From Kamptonema formosum PCC 10802 (GTDB taxonomy: Bacteria > Cyanobacteriota > Cyanobacteriia > Cyanobacteriales > Oscillatoriaceae): 32,634 bases of DNA. The position numbers and the translations under genes were made by a program. The notes under the pieces were generated by a model. That model had not been told where the DNA came from, ran no database searches, and worked only from the letters and a program-made list of their open reading frames with translations. The stretch is from contig NZ_KB235948.1 in assembly GCF_000332335.1 (NCBI RefSeq), forward strand, positions 1,149,339 to 1,181,972. The letters are read 5' to 3'. Below are positions 9,513 through 17,415 of this stretch, one piece after another (the first letter of the stretch is position 1; each line of letters opens with the position of its first letter).

Positions 9513-10868
9513 GTGTTTGGGATGAATTGGCTAAAGACTGCGGCGAGAGCGCTGCTGGCATCGCTGGTGGCCGTCGTTTTGCTATTGGGTACGGTCAGCT
9601 GTGGGGATCGCCTCCAGCCCTCAAAGGAATTGGACAGCGGTGGCGCTCCACCGGCTCGGGTGGAGGAAAAAATCTCTGAAGTCTCCCCACCCTCCGTCAT
9701 TCAAGAGCTGCGCCAGACTGCCGACCTCTACCGGCCTCAAGTGGCAATTCTCAGCCCCCAGCCAGAAGAAGTGCTGCAAGACACAAAGGTTTCTGTGCTG
9801 CTGCAGGTTCGGGACCTGCCGGTCTTCAAGAACCCCGATCTGGGACTTGGCCCTTACCTGACCGCGATCCTGGACAACCAACCGGGCAGAGAAGTTTACG
9901 ACCTCAACGAGCCGGTCCTCTTCGAGGACGTGCCCCCAGGAACCCACACCCTGCGGGTGTTTGCCTCCCGCCCCTGGCACGAGAGCTATAAAAATGAGGG
10001 TGCCTACGCCCAAACCACCTTTCACATTTTTGCCAAAACCGAGGACAGCCGGCCCGATCGGGCCCTGCCCCTGCTGACTTACAACCGTCCCACCGGAACT
10101 TACGGGGCTGAGCCGGTGATGCTGGACTTCTACCTCACCAACGCCCCACTCCACCTCGCCGCCCAAGAAAATCCCGACGACGAGATATCCGACTGGCGAA
10201 TTCGCGTCACCGTGAATGGCCAAAGCTTTGTCCTCGACCGCTGGGAGCCGATTTACCTCAAAGGCTTCAAACCGGGCAAAAACTGGGTGCAGCTGGAATT
10301 TCTCGACGAACAGGGCAACCCGGTTAAAAACGCCTTTAACAGTACAGTGCGCCTGATCTCCTACGAACCGAAAGGAAAAGACACCCTTTCCAAGCTCGTT
10401 CGCGGCGAACTCCCTGCTGCGGCACTTCTGGGCATTGTAGATCCCAGCTACATCGCTCCGCCGCCCGCCCCCGAACCAAAACCGGCACCCGCACCGGCAG
10501 CAAAACCAGCACCAACACCGGCACCGGCACCGGCACCGGCAGCAAAACCAGCACCCACACCGGCACCCGCAGCGGGAGCAAAACCAGCACCGGCACCCGC
10601 ACCGGCACCCGCACCGGCACCGCAACCGGAAGTCACCCCAGAAGTGCCCGCACCGGCACCCGCACTCGCACCGCAACCGGAAGTCACCCCAGAAGTGCCC
10701 GAACCCTCCGCCACCCCGGAAGCAACAGCACCGGCACCAGCCGAAACCAGCCCCGAACCTGCTGCTAGCACGTCGGAAACAGCAACAGCTGAGGTGAGAG
10801 AAGCTGAATCGGATGCTGGGGCAGCTTATGAAAACGAACCGCAAGCCGAGAAGGAGCCCCAAGAGTAA
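9513..10868 (+). CDS. Lipoprotein with Pro/Ala-rich repeat tail, unknown function
   Basis: A 451-residue protein. The N-terminus is a type II signal peptide (LVAVVLLLGTVSC) with the lipidated Cys expected around residue 31. Residues about 50-300 form a folded domain of unknown function with beta-rich, Ig-like character (PQVAILSPQPEEVL, PPGTHTLRVFASRPWHE). Residues 315-420 are a disordered tail of PAPAPAAKP and PQPEVTPEVP repeats, ending acidic. The GTG at 9513 is chosen because AGGAGA sits eight bases upstream; the next ATG at 9522 is too far away. It probably sits on a membrane facing the periplasm, with the tail spanning space or binding a partner. The family looks widespread in cyanobacteria, but I cannot name a function. 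Confidence 0.85.
   Translation: MFGMNWLKTAARALLASLVAVVLLLGTVSCGDRLQPSKELDSGGAPPARVEEKISEVSPPSVIQELRQTADLYRPQVAILSPQPEEVLQDTKVSVLLQVRDLPVFKNPDLGLGPYLTAILDNQPGREVYDLNEPVLFEDVPPGTHTLRVFASRPWHESYKNEGAYAQTTFHIFAKTEDSRPDRALPLLTYNRPTGTYGAEPVMLDFYLTNAPLHLAAQENPDDEISDWRIRVTVNGQSFVLDRWEPIYLKGFKPGKNWVQLEFLDEQGNPVKNAFNSTVRLISYEPKGKDTLSKLVRGELPAAALLGIVDPSYIAPPPAPEPKPAPAPAAKPAPTPAPAPAPAAKPAPTPAPAAGAKPAPAPAPAPAPAPQPEVTPEVPAPAPALAPQPEVTPEVPEPSATPEATAPAPAETSPEPAASTSETATAEVREAESDAGAAYENEPQAEKEPQE
10480..10720 (+). repeat. Low-complexity tandem repeats encoding the Pro/Ala tail
   Basis: GCACCGGCACC-type hexamers and two longer copies encoding PQPEVTPEVP are repeated in tandem. They keep the reading frame. Such DNA expands and contracts by slippage, so tail length probably varies between strains. 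Confidence 0.8.
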
Positions 10869-11003
10869 AAATGCGGCGGCTTAGGGCAATTAGGCGTGTT
10901 TGGGAACCCCTCGAAAATCATCCCGTCAGGTAAATATCCCGGATGAAATGTTCTCGCACATGCAAATTATAATCCCCCCCTAATATGCAGATTGAGGGAG
11001 TAA

Positions 11004-11261
11004 ATGATGCCCGATAAACTGCTACAAGCCGCCATTTTAACCTTCTCGCTCAACCTAATGATGGCCATATCATCGCCGACAGCAGCTCCAAATACTCCGG
11101 GATTGCTGGAGCAGGAAATTCTGCTGTTTGCGGGGGCTCACAGGAGCCCTATCCCACAGGAAGATCGCTTCCGTTTAATCGGGCCTGGGTTGGCATCAGA
11201 AATCACAAGTCAGAAGGGAGAGGTTAGGGGTGAGGGGTTACGGCTTAGATCTGAGATATAG
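11004..11261 (+). CDS. Small exported hypothetical protein
   Basis: An 85-residue frame with ATG at 11004 and GAGGGAG about seven bases upstream. The N-terminus (KLLQAAILTFSLNLMMA) looks like a signal peptide. The C-terminal third runs into GAGGGGTTA-type repeat DNA and is probably not conserved. No family is recognised. It could be a remnant of a longer gene. Confidence 0.4.
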   Translation: MMPDKLLQAAILTFSLNLMMAISSPTAAPNTPGLLEQEILLFAGAHRSPIPQEDRFRLIGPGLASEITSQKGEVRGEGLRLRSEI

Positions 11262-11264
11262 CAC

Positions 11265-11312
11265 CTAACACTAACACCTAAAACCTAAAACCTAAAACCT
11301 AAGACCTAAGGT
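11265..11312. repeat. CCTAAAA heptamer tandem repeat
   Basis: About six copies of (A)CCTAAAA variants in tandem. This is typical of the short tandemly repeated sequences found between genes of filamentous cyanobacteria. Confidence 0.7.
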
Positions 11313-11360
11313 TAGGAGTTAGAGCCAATGCGGCATGGGAAGCAGCTCCGCAGGAGCGGC

Positions 11361-11430
11361 GTGCCCCATCGCCCCCCGCCCCCATCGCCCCCCGCCCCCA
11401 TGCCCTATGCCCTATGCCCTATCCCCCATG
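11361..11430. repeat. GCCCCCATC and GCCCTAT tandem repeats overlapping a gene start
   Basis: CCCATCGCCCCCCG units followed by three copies of ATGCCCT run directly into the start of the pseudouridine synthase gene. Several of the units contain ATG, so the natural start codon is ambiguous and no Shine-Dalgarno is visible. Confidence 0.65.
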
Positions 11431-12045
11431 CCCACAAAGTACCGATACCTGCTGTTTTACAAGCCTTATGGCGTTTTGAGCCAGTTCACAGACACCGGCA
11501 GTGCTGGCCAAGACCGGCTGACACTCAAAGACTGGGTGCCGGTGCCATCAGTCTACCCAGCAGGGCGTCTGGATCGAGACAGTGAGGGGCTGCTGCTGCT
11601 CACCAACAACGGGCAACTGCAGCACCGGCTGCTTGACCCCCGATTTGGCCACCCCCGCACCTACTGGGTGCAAGTGGAGCGCATTCCGGATGAAGACGCC
11701 CTACAGCACCTGCGCTCGGGCGTAGAGATCGAAAATTACCGCACCCGACCGGCAACAGTTGAGCGGCTGCCGGCGGAACCCTCCCTGCCACCTCGCGACC
11801 CACCGGTTCGGTTTCGCAAAAATGTTCCCACAGCTTGGCTGCAGATCGGCCTCACAGAGGGGCGAAACCGGCAGGTGCGGCGGATGACAGCAGCCGTGGG
11901 GTTTCCCACCTTGCGGCTGGTGCGAGTGGCCATTGGCCCCCTGCGTTTAGAAGCGCTAGAACCGGGGCAGTGGCGGGACTTAACCGCATTGGAACTCAAA
12001 CAGCTGTGCCAGTCCCTGAACTTCCAGAGGCAGCGGGCGTTATAG
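11428..12045 (+). CDS. RsuA/RluE-type rRNA pseudouridine synthase
   Basis: A 205-residue enzyme that isomerises a uridine in rRNA to pseudouridine. The catalytic motif [15 protein letters not shown] contains the essential Asp, and the family motifs KPYGVLSQF at the N-terminus and [10 protein letters not shown] near the C-terminus are present. It lacks an S4 domain, as in RluE (23S rRNA U2457 in E. coli). The start is put at the ATG at 11428 ([15 protein letters not shown]). The frame is open further upstream, but that part is encoded by tandem repeats. The exact target position is inferred from similarity to RluE, not shown. Confidence 0.88.
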   Translation: MPTKYRYLLFYKPYGVLSQFTDTGSAGQDRLTLKDWVPVPSVYPAGRLDRDSEGLLLLTNNGQLQHRLLDPRFGHPRTYWVQVERIPDEDALQHLRSGVEIENYRTRPATVERLPAEPSLPPRDPPVRFRKNVPTAWLQIGLTEGRNRQVRRMTAAVGFPTLRLVRVAIGPLRLEALEPGQWRDLTALELKQLCQSLNFQRQRAL

Positions 12046-12341
12046 GTCTTGCTTCGGGCCGGGGACCAGTGATCTGCGCCTCACCGGCCTTCCGCGCCCG
12101 GGTTTCCCGCCCCCTATTTCCCCGGTTTCTGGAATTGTCCTGACCCGCTATCGGTCTGCCTCGCGCCCCCACCTAAATAAAAATCCTATAATTTACGATT
12201 GAATACATTATTTTACAGTCCAGTGGGGGGGGCATGCCTGCCGGCCCGGCCAGACTGAACCGAGTGCGGGTTCCTGAAAATTTCCTAAAATATTTGAACA
12301 GTTATCGACAAAGCTTAATAAAATTAAACAAAGGGGAGGAA
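12046..12341. other. Intergenic stretch without recognised features
   Basis: GC-rich DNA after the pseudouridine synthase, then an AT-rich part (12170-12330). Apart from the Shine-Dalgarno of the small repeat ORF at its right end, I see nothing assignable. Confidence 0.5.
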
Positions 12342-12476
12342 ATGATGGTGCGAGGTGTGATGGTGCGAGGTGTGATGGTGCGAGGTGTGATGGTGCGAGG
12401 TGTGATTGTGCGAGGGGTGGCGGTGCCGGCAGTACAGGGAGAGACAGCGTTTATTTCTGTCAGAATTGGGGAGTAA
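12342..12476 (+). CDS. Tiny ORF built of MVRGV pentapeptide repeats (doubtful)
   Basis: Starting at the ATG at 12342, or at 12345, a 44-residue peptide is encoded, beginning with about five tandem copies of MVRGV and ending VQGETAFISVRIGE. AAGGGGAGG lies directly upstream (12331-12339), a near-perfect ribosome site two to five bases from the start. The repeat is a 15-base unit, so frame is kept on expansion, and every unit has its own ATG. It may be a real micro-peptide or only a tandem repeat that happens to be open. No homologue is recognised. Confidence 0.3.
   Translation: MMVRGVMVRGVMVRGVMVRGVIVRGVAVPAVQGETAFISVRIGE
12344..12420. repeat. 15-bp tandem repeat (ATGGTGCGAGGTGTG)
   Basis: Four near-identical copies plus one diverged copy in head-to-tail order. 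It lies within the small ORF described at the same place. Confidence 0.85.
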
Positions 12477-13125
12477 TTCCAGACAGCGAAGCGTCAGCAG
12501 ACTTCCCCACTCCGGATGAAAATCTATCTCCGCCCCAGTGGTCTTGGAAAGCGGAGCGCAGGCTGTCTGTAGGGCCGGGGCACGGATGCCCCACGAAGCA
12601 TTCTGTCAGAGCAGCAGACGGAAATTGCACTAGCAAAATTCGGGGGAAACCTTTAACAAGGTGCTGAATAGTTTTAGACTGAAGTGGTGCCGGTTCCCCC
12701 AACCCCAAAACTCAAAATAATGAAGGGCACCAGACGCGGTGAGACTCGACAGCTTAAGGATTTAGGGCCACTGAAATTGGGTCAAGCCGGGAGCGGCAGA
12801 CTAATTCCCACTCCCCTTGCTTTGGAGGCAGACAGTAACAGCCCCCAGTCAGGGAGTTTGGAATGTTGAGCTATCAGTAAAGCGCGAGAAACTCATCAGT
12901 CAAAACGAGGGGGCGGGCCGGTTTAACGAGAATGCCGGCGTGACACTCAGCTGTGGCAGCCTGCCATCTAACCGCCCGAAGGCAAGGGGGACGCCCCACC
13001 GGCAGGCGACGTGCGAGGGGGCGGTGCCTGTGCTACAAGGATGTTAGGAAGCGCGTACTGGTGCGGAATCGAGAGTGAAAGTCGCCCACTGTCACAACCC
13101 AGCCTATACTAATTCATAACCGATC
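12474..13125. other. Intergenic region holding an inverted repeat and a structured RNA candidate
   Basis: There is no convincing protein gene. CAGACAGC (12480-12487) and GCTGTCTG (12562-12569) form a wide 8-bp inverted repeat just after the small ORF. From about 12720 to 13100 the sequence is rich in nested complementary segments and is listed separately. Confidence 0.6.
12720..13100 (+). ncRNA. Structured RNA candidate resembling an orphan HEARO / IscB omega-RNA
   Basis: Visible stems include GCCGG/CCGGC (12917-12921 with 12935-12939), a 7-bp GCCTGCC/GGCAGGC (12959-12965 with 13001-13007), and a long-range GTGACA/TGTCAC (12940-12945 with 13090-13095) enclosing the second. GGCGAC/GTCGCC (13005-13010 with 13081-13086) competes or forms a pseudoknot. 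From memory, segments such as TTGGAATGTTGAGCTATCAG and CAGTAAAGCGCGAGAAACTC resemble the conserved part of cyanobacterial HEARO RNAs, the guide RNAs of IscB/IsrB elements. An ATGA at 12720, the reported left flank of such elements, fits. No IscB-like ORF is present; the next gene is the PP2C. This identification rests on memory and by-eye folding, not on a covariance search. Confidence 0.38.
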
Positions 13126-15165
13126 ATGCTCGTCTGTCCCAAATGCCAGTTCAAAAACCCGAGTGCCAACAAGTTTTGCCAGCAATGCGGCACGTCCCTG
13201 ACCCACAAAGTCTGTTCTGAATGCGGCGCTCAGGTGGCGCTGTCCGCGCAAAACTGCCACAACTGCGGTGCTGCGGTAGGGACCGTGTGGCTGGCCATTA
13301 TCTGGGAAGAGAGTGCCGGCGCTTTGGCCGGGCCTCACGGCGCAGGGGCAGCGCTGCGTGGCTGCCCTCAGGCACTGGCGGCAAGCGCCCCCCAAGAGGC
13401 CACGCTGCCAAAGAGGGCAGACGCTGCTGTGAGTTCAGACACTCCCGCAGAAAACAGCGCCACCGCTACAGCAGGATATACAACCAGCGCTCCCACGCTC
13501 ATTCAAAGTGAGCCCCCAGCCCCCTCCGGGGGTGCCGGCCTTGAGTATTTAGACGCAGAGCAGCGGTACAGACTCCTGGAACCCTTGCCGCCAGAAGAAG
13601 GAGCAAACACGGCACAGACAGAAGTAAGAGTCCTGGATTGCAAGCCATTCCAGCTGTCTCCCCTGGCAGCCTTTGCGGAAGCCTGCGCAGGGCAAACCCA
13701 GATCCAGCCCTCGGCGAGCGCAAAAGGGGAGGCGGCGAGGCCAGAAGTAAAAGCCAGCGTCAAAAATATAGCAGAGCGGGAGATTCCCGTGATGGCGCAG
13801 GCGTATTTAGCGCTCCAGTCGCAGCTGTATCTGAATCTGCCAGCGATCCACGATGCGTGGGGGCACAGAGGACAGTCTGTGGTGCTGCTGGAGGAAAGAT
13901 CCGATTTACCCCTGCTTTCAGAGCGCTGGGACAATGACAGCGTTGCCACGGTGAATCTGTTACATTGGCTGTACGAAATGGCTTCCCTGTGGGCGGCGCT
14001 CGAACCTTGGTCGCAGCGTCAAAGCCTGCTGGTGGAGAGCAATCTGCGAGTGGATGAGAACGAAATCCTCTGCTTGCGACGCTTGTATCCTGAACAATCG
14101 GACGCCCCTATAGGGTTGCAGGATTTAGGCCAGCTGTGGCAGGGATTATTTGAGCGGTCTGGGCGCACCCAGCTCGGGTCGGTGACCCAGCTGCTGCGCG
14201 AGTGCTGCCAAGGTGAGATTCAGACGGTGGATACGCTGCGCTCCCGTCTGGACGAGATTGCCGAGGAACTGGAAACGAGCGCCCCTAGAGTGCCGGTGGA
14301 GATCGGAGAGGATGATGAAGACATACCCACGATTATTCTGCCGGTGCAGTTGCTGGCCCTGGATTATGCTGGCCGCACCGATATCGGTCGCCAGAGAGAC
14401 CACAATGAGGACTACTTTGGCATAGATACGAAGATGGAAAATCTGGAAAGTCCCCAGATCCGAACCGCACACGCCCGCTGCCTGTTTGTTCTGTGTGATG
14501 GTATGGGAGGGCACGCCAGTGGGGAAGTGGCCAGCGCTCTGGCCGCTGACACCCTGCGGCAATATTTCCAGACCCACTGGCTTGACCAAATGCCCGCAGA
14601 ATCCAGCATCCGGGAGGCGGTGCTCTCAGCCAACCGGGCGATCTATGAGCTCAACCAAAAAGAAAAAAGCACAGGGCAAGGGCGGATGGGCACAACTCTA
14701 GTGATGGCGTTACTGCAAGACACCCAGGTTGCGATTGCCCATGTGGGGGACAGCCGCCTCTATCGCGTCAGCCGCCAGCAGGGGCTACAGCAACTCACCG
14801 CCGATCACGAGGTGGGCCAGCGGGAAATTAAACGGGGCGTGGCTGCCGATATTGCCTACTCCCGCCCGGACGCTTACCAGCTCACCCAGGCGTTGGGCCC
14901 GCGCAGCGAGGAGTTCATTAATCCTGACGTGCAGTTTCTGGAACTGCACGAAGACACCCTGCTGCTCCTGGCCTCCGATGGCCTGACGGACAATAATTTG
15001 CTGGAAACCCACTGGGAAACTCTCCTGGCTCCCCTCCTCAGTCCAGACGCCAGTTTGGAACGCGGAGTCAGCCAGCTGATTGACCTCGCCAACCAGTACA
15101 ATGGCCACGACAACATCACCGCTCTGGTGGTGCGGGTCCTGGTGCAGCCGGGCCGCACTGCGTAG
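13126..15165 (+). CDS. Zinc-ribbon PP2C-family Ser/Thr phosphatase with a kinase-like middle domain
   Basis: A 679-residue protein. Residues 4-47 form a double zinc ribbon (CPKCQF, CQQCGTS, CSECGA, CHNCGA). Residues 50-210 are a low-complexity linker. Residues about 220-385 form a helical domain in which LLHWLYEMASLWAALEPW followed by NLRVDENEILCLRRLY reads like the catalytic-loop part of a protein kinase that has lost its active residues. Residues 405-675 are a PP2C phosphatase with metal-binding motifs RQRDHNED, DGMGGHASGE, GDSRLYRV, ASDGLTD and HDNIT. It should remove phosphate from Ser/Thr. The kinase gene 133 bases downstream is its probable partner in one operon. The pseudokinase reading is my inference. 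Confidence 0.92.
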   Translation: MLVCPKCQFKNPSANKFCQQCGTSLTHKVCSECGAQVALSAQNCHNCGAAVGTVWLAIIWEESAGALAGPHGAGAALRGCPQALAASAPQEATLPKRADAAVSSDTPAENSATATAGYTTSAPTLIQSEPPAPSGGAGLEYLDAEQRYRLLEPLPPEEGANTAQTEVRVLDCKPFQLSPLAAFAEACAGQTQIQPSASAKGEAARPEVKASVKNIAEREIPVMAQAYLALQSQLYLNLPAIHDAWGHRGQSVVLLEERSDLPLLSERWDNDSVATVNLLHWLYEMASLWAALEPWSQRQSLLVESNLRVDENEILCLRRLYPEQSDAPIGLQDLGQLWQGLFERSGRTQLGSVTQLLRECCQGEIQTVDTLRSRLDEIAEELETSAPRVPVEIGEDDEDIPTIILPVQLLALDYAGRTDIGRQRDHNEDYFGIDTKMENLESPQIRTAHARCLFVLCDGMGGHASGEVASALAADTLRQYFQTHWLDQMPAESSIREAVLSANRAIYELNQKEKSTGQGRMGTTLVMALLQDTQVAIAHVGDSRLYRVSRQQGLQQLTADHEVGQREIKRGVAADIAYSRPDAYQLTQALGPRSEEFINPDVQFLELHEDTLLLLASDGLTDNNLLETHWETLLAPLLSPDASLERGVSQLIDLANQYNGHDNITALVVRVLVQPGRTA

Positions 15166-15221
15166 GGGCAGCCCCCCGTGGATGCCCGCCCCCGGCGGGC
15201 GATCTGCGGATATCCGCCCGC

Positions 15222-15285
15222 CAGTTTTGGATTTTGGATTGCTCTGTTTTGGACTGCTCCCCCGTCTCAAATCTAAAATCTAAAC
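15222..15285. repeat. GATTTTGGATT / AATCTAAAATC imperfect inverted repeat
   Basis: TTTTGGATTTTGGATT on the left and CAAATCTAAAATCTAAA on the right form an imperfect inverted repeat between the phosphatase and the kinase. Related sequence makes the hairpin between psaA and psaB, so this is a dispersed repeat type. It could weaken read-through into the kinase. Confidence 0.5.
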
Positions 15286-15298
15286 CCTCAAATCGCTT

Positions 15299-16576
15299 GT
15301 GGTTACCCTGACCCTTTTAGATCCCCAACAGCAAACTCCCCTGAAACAGTGGCAGTTTGAGAATGAGCCGGCCATCCGCATTGGCCGCTCTCCGGACAAT
15401 CATGTGGTCGTCAGCGATCTCTTGGTTTCCCGGCAGCATCTGGAATTGTCTCTGGGTGCCGGCGGGACTTGGCACCTGGTTAATTACGGCACCAATGGCA
15501 CCTTTGTTGACGGCACCCTCGTGTCTCGGGGGCCGATCTCCGACGGTGCCCTGATCCAGTTGGCAGCCAGTGGCCCGCTGCTTAAATTTCACATCGGCTC
15601 ACCCGTGGCCGCTGGTGCGTCTTGGGGAAATTTGAGGCCCATTGGGGCTCAAATTCTGATTGGGGAGAGTCAGAAGGCCGGCGCTCAATGGGGGCAAGAT
15701 ATATCGGGACCGCTGCTTTCCTGCACTCATGCCGGCAATAGCCCGGCGAACTTGTTCTGCATCCACTGCGGCCAACCCCTGAAAGTTGAGGGCACCATCC
15801 GCCAGTATCTGGTGTTGCGCACCCTGGGCAAAGGCGGCATGGGCACTACCTATCTGGCTTGCCAGCCAGCGGGATATGGCGAAACGCCCCAGCTGCTGGT
15901 TCTCAAGGAAATGAATGCCGATATGGCCAAGATTGCCAAAGCCCGCGAACTGTTTGAGCGGGAGGCTCGCACCTTGCAGTCGCTTTGCCATCCGGGAATT
16001 CCCAGGTTTTTTGACTTTTTTGTGGAGGGGAACAAGAAATATCTGGCGATGGAACTGATCCACGGTCAGGATTTGGAGAAGCTGGTTTTTCAGACCGGCC
16101 CATTAGTGCCGGCCCAGGCGATTGAGTGGATGATTCAAACCTGTGACGTTCTGGACTATCTCCACAGTCAAGACCCCCCAATCGCACACCGGGATATTAA
16201 ACCGGCCAATTTGATGGTCCGCCATCCCGACGGTCGCGTGGTGGTGCTCGACTTTGGAGCCGTCAAAGAGATCGGCACTCCCCAAGGCACTCGCATCGGT
16301 GCCCCGGATTACAGCGCCCCCGAACAGAGTCGCGGCCAGCCACTGATTCAGTCCGACCTGTACGCTCTAGGCCCCACTCTGATTTTCCTGCTCACCGGCA
16401 GGAGCCCCCACAGCTTTTTTCAGCGACGGGGCCAGCACTACCGGTTTAACCTTGAAACTATTCCCACTATCGCACCCGATTTGCGGGCTGTCATCGACCG
16501 GGTGACGGAACCCAAACCCGGCGACCGCTACCAGACAGCAAACGAGCTCGTCCGGGCTTTGGCTGACTGTCTGTAG
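15299..16576 (+). CDS. FHA-domain Ser/Thr protein kinase with zinc ribbon
   Basis: A 425-residue signalling kinase. Residues about 20-90 form an FHA phosphothreonine-binding domain (IRIGRSPDNHVVVSDLLVSRQH). A zinc-ribbon pair CTHAGN...CIHCGQ follows near 140-156. The kinase domain runs from about 165 to the end: glycine loop LGKGGMGTTY, ATP-binding Lys in LVLKEM, catalytic loop AHRDIKPANL, DFG in VLDFGAV, and APDYSAPEQ, so it looks active. There is no transmembrane segment. I use the GTG at 15299; no clear Shine-Dalgarno is visible and the start is uncertain by a few codons. It lies behind the PP2C gene, giving a kinase/phosphatase pair that shares the zinc-ribbon theme. Confidence 0.93.
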   Translation: MVTLTLLDPQQQTPLKQWQFENEPAIRIGRSPDNHVVVSDLLVSRQHLELSLGAGGTWHLVNYGTNGTFVDGTLVSRGPISDGALIQLAASGPLLKFHIGSPVAAGASWGNLRPIGAQILIGESQKAGAQWGQDISGPLLSCTHAGNSPANLFCIHCGQPLKVEGTIRQYLVLRTLGKGGMGTTYLACQPAGYGETPQLLVLKEMNADMAKIAKARELFEREARTLQSLCHPGIPRFFDFFVEGNKKYLAMELIHGQDLEKLVFQTGPLVPAQAIEWMIQTCDVLDYLHSQDPPIAHRDIKPANLMVRHPDGRVVVLDFGAVKEIGTPQGTRIGAPDYSAPEQSRGQPLIQSDLYALGPTLIFLLTGRSPHSFFQRRGQHYRFNLETIPTIAPDLRAVIDRVTEPKPGDRYQTANELVRALADCL

Positions 16577-16612
16577 GGCCCTAGGCCGGCGCAGGGGGAC
16601 CGTGACGCCCCT

Positions 16613-16849
16613 CTAGACGTCCTCCTCCCAGGTTTCCACCGCCAGCAGTTCGCTGACGGGGTCTTGCATGGAAAAGTCAAATTCGTGCAGTTCTTTTTTC
16701 CAATAGGGCCAGTCATCCCCATAGAGGAAGGCAATCTTCCAAATGCTATCCGTTGGCTTGATTAGCTTGGATTCCACAAGAGAACGCACCTGACGCTGGA
16801 ACTTCACCATCGGGTGAATAACCTGCTGGTTCATACGAACTTTCACCAT
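16613..16849 (-). CDS. DUF4327 family protein
   Basis: A protein of about 78 residues matching the small cyanobacterial family DUF4327 in length and in segments such as IHPMVKFQRQVRSLVES and SIWKIAFLYGDDWPYWK. The function is unknown. The start could be the ATG at 16849 (used) or at 16834 (MNQQVIH); a TTG at 16864 is less likely and there is no strong ribosome site. It converges with the kinase gene across 36 bases. Confidence 0.8.
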   Translation of the reverse strand: MVKVRMNQQVIHPMVKFQRQVRSLVESKLIKPTDSIWKIAFLYGDDWPYWKKELHEFDFSMQDPVSELLAVETWEEDV

Positions 16850-17415
16850 GATTAAATTTGGCAAATACTTCTGACTCGTAGGCTTCCGTCTACCGATTTA
16901 TTCCCTATGCGTAGATATGCAGGCGGTCGGGAAGCTGCCTTATATTCTTTTAGCGCAGCACCTGCGGTTTTGGCAAGTTTTTTTTTGCACAGGCGTGCCG
17001 GCCCCTTTGTGCTGCCTGATACTTTTGCGCGACATTATTCCGGACATTACCGGACAATGCAACGATGGGACTATCACCGTCAAAGGCAATAGAGGCGGTA
17101 TCCCGCAAAGCTTTCAGGAGAATCCCAGGCATCGCCATTCCAGTCCTGCGATAGCGTCAAGCCGCTACTGGGACAGTGGAAAACTTTGCAGCCACTGTGC
17201 GCGGGGGTGAACGTGACCGCAGCGAGTGCAAGTCTTGCTCGTTGCGGGAGGCTGAAAAGCCCGCCGGCACTCAAAGATGCAGTGGGGCATCCCTGCCGGA
17301 CAAAGGCCTCGGGGGCGGGCACCCTGTCCATTCCCCTCCCAGTATAAAACAGAACTGAGGTTCAAGGGTTGGGTATGATCGGGAGGGTATTAATCTTGCT
17401 CCTCCGGAGTTGCTT
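16850..17415. other. Intergenic region with a decayed TnpB end
   Basis: No intact gene is present. Most of the stretch is explained by the TnpB remnant at 16990-17260. The remainder holds the leader of the 17416 gene. Confidence 0.6.
16990..17260 (-). pseudogene. TnpB (IS200/IS605-type) C-terminal remnant
   Basis: Reading the minus strand across frames recovers the end of a TnpB nuclease: ATSKTCTRCGHVHPR (first zinc knuckle), then in another frame VFHCPSSGLTLSQDWN (second knuckle, one Cys changed to Ser), then in a third frame ILLKALRDTASIAFDGD and VALSGNVRN. At least two frameshifts separate the pieces, and everything upstream of the zinc ribbon is missing. It is a relic that cannot make a protein. 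A second copy of the same 3' part lies at 18318-18485. Confidence 0.75.

Noticed and set aside
10480-10720. Repeats that could be taken for a CRISPR array
   Set aside because: Units are short, adjacent without spacers, and code for Pro/Ala repeats in frame.
9621-10862. Minus-strand open frame (413 codons) with Cys/Gly-rich repeats
   Set aside because: It is the mirror of the Pro/Ala repeats of the lipoprotein, whose signal peptide and ribosome site are clear.
11265-11312. Telomere-like CCTAAAA repeats as a replicon end
   Set aside because: The array is short, internal, and of the common cyanobacterial short tandem repeat type.
12480-12569. Wide 8-bp inverted repeat CAGACAGC/GCTGTCTG
   Set aside because: Arms are short and 74 bases apart with no supporting context; probably chance.
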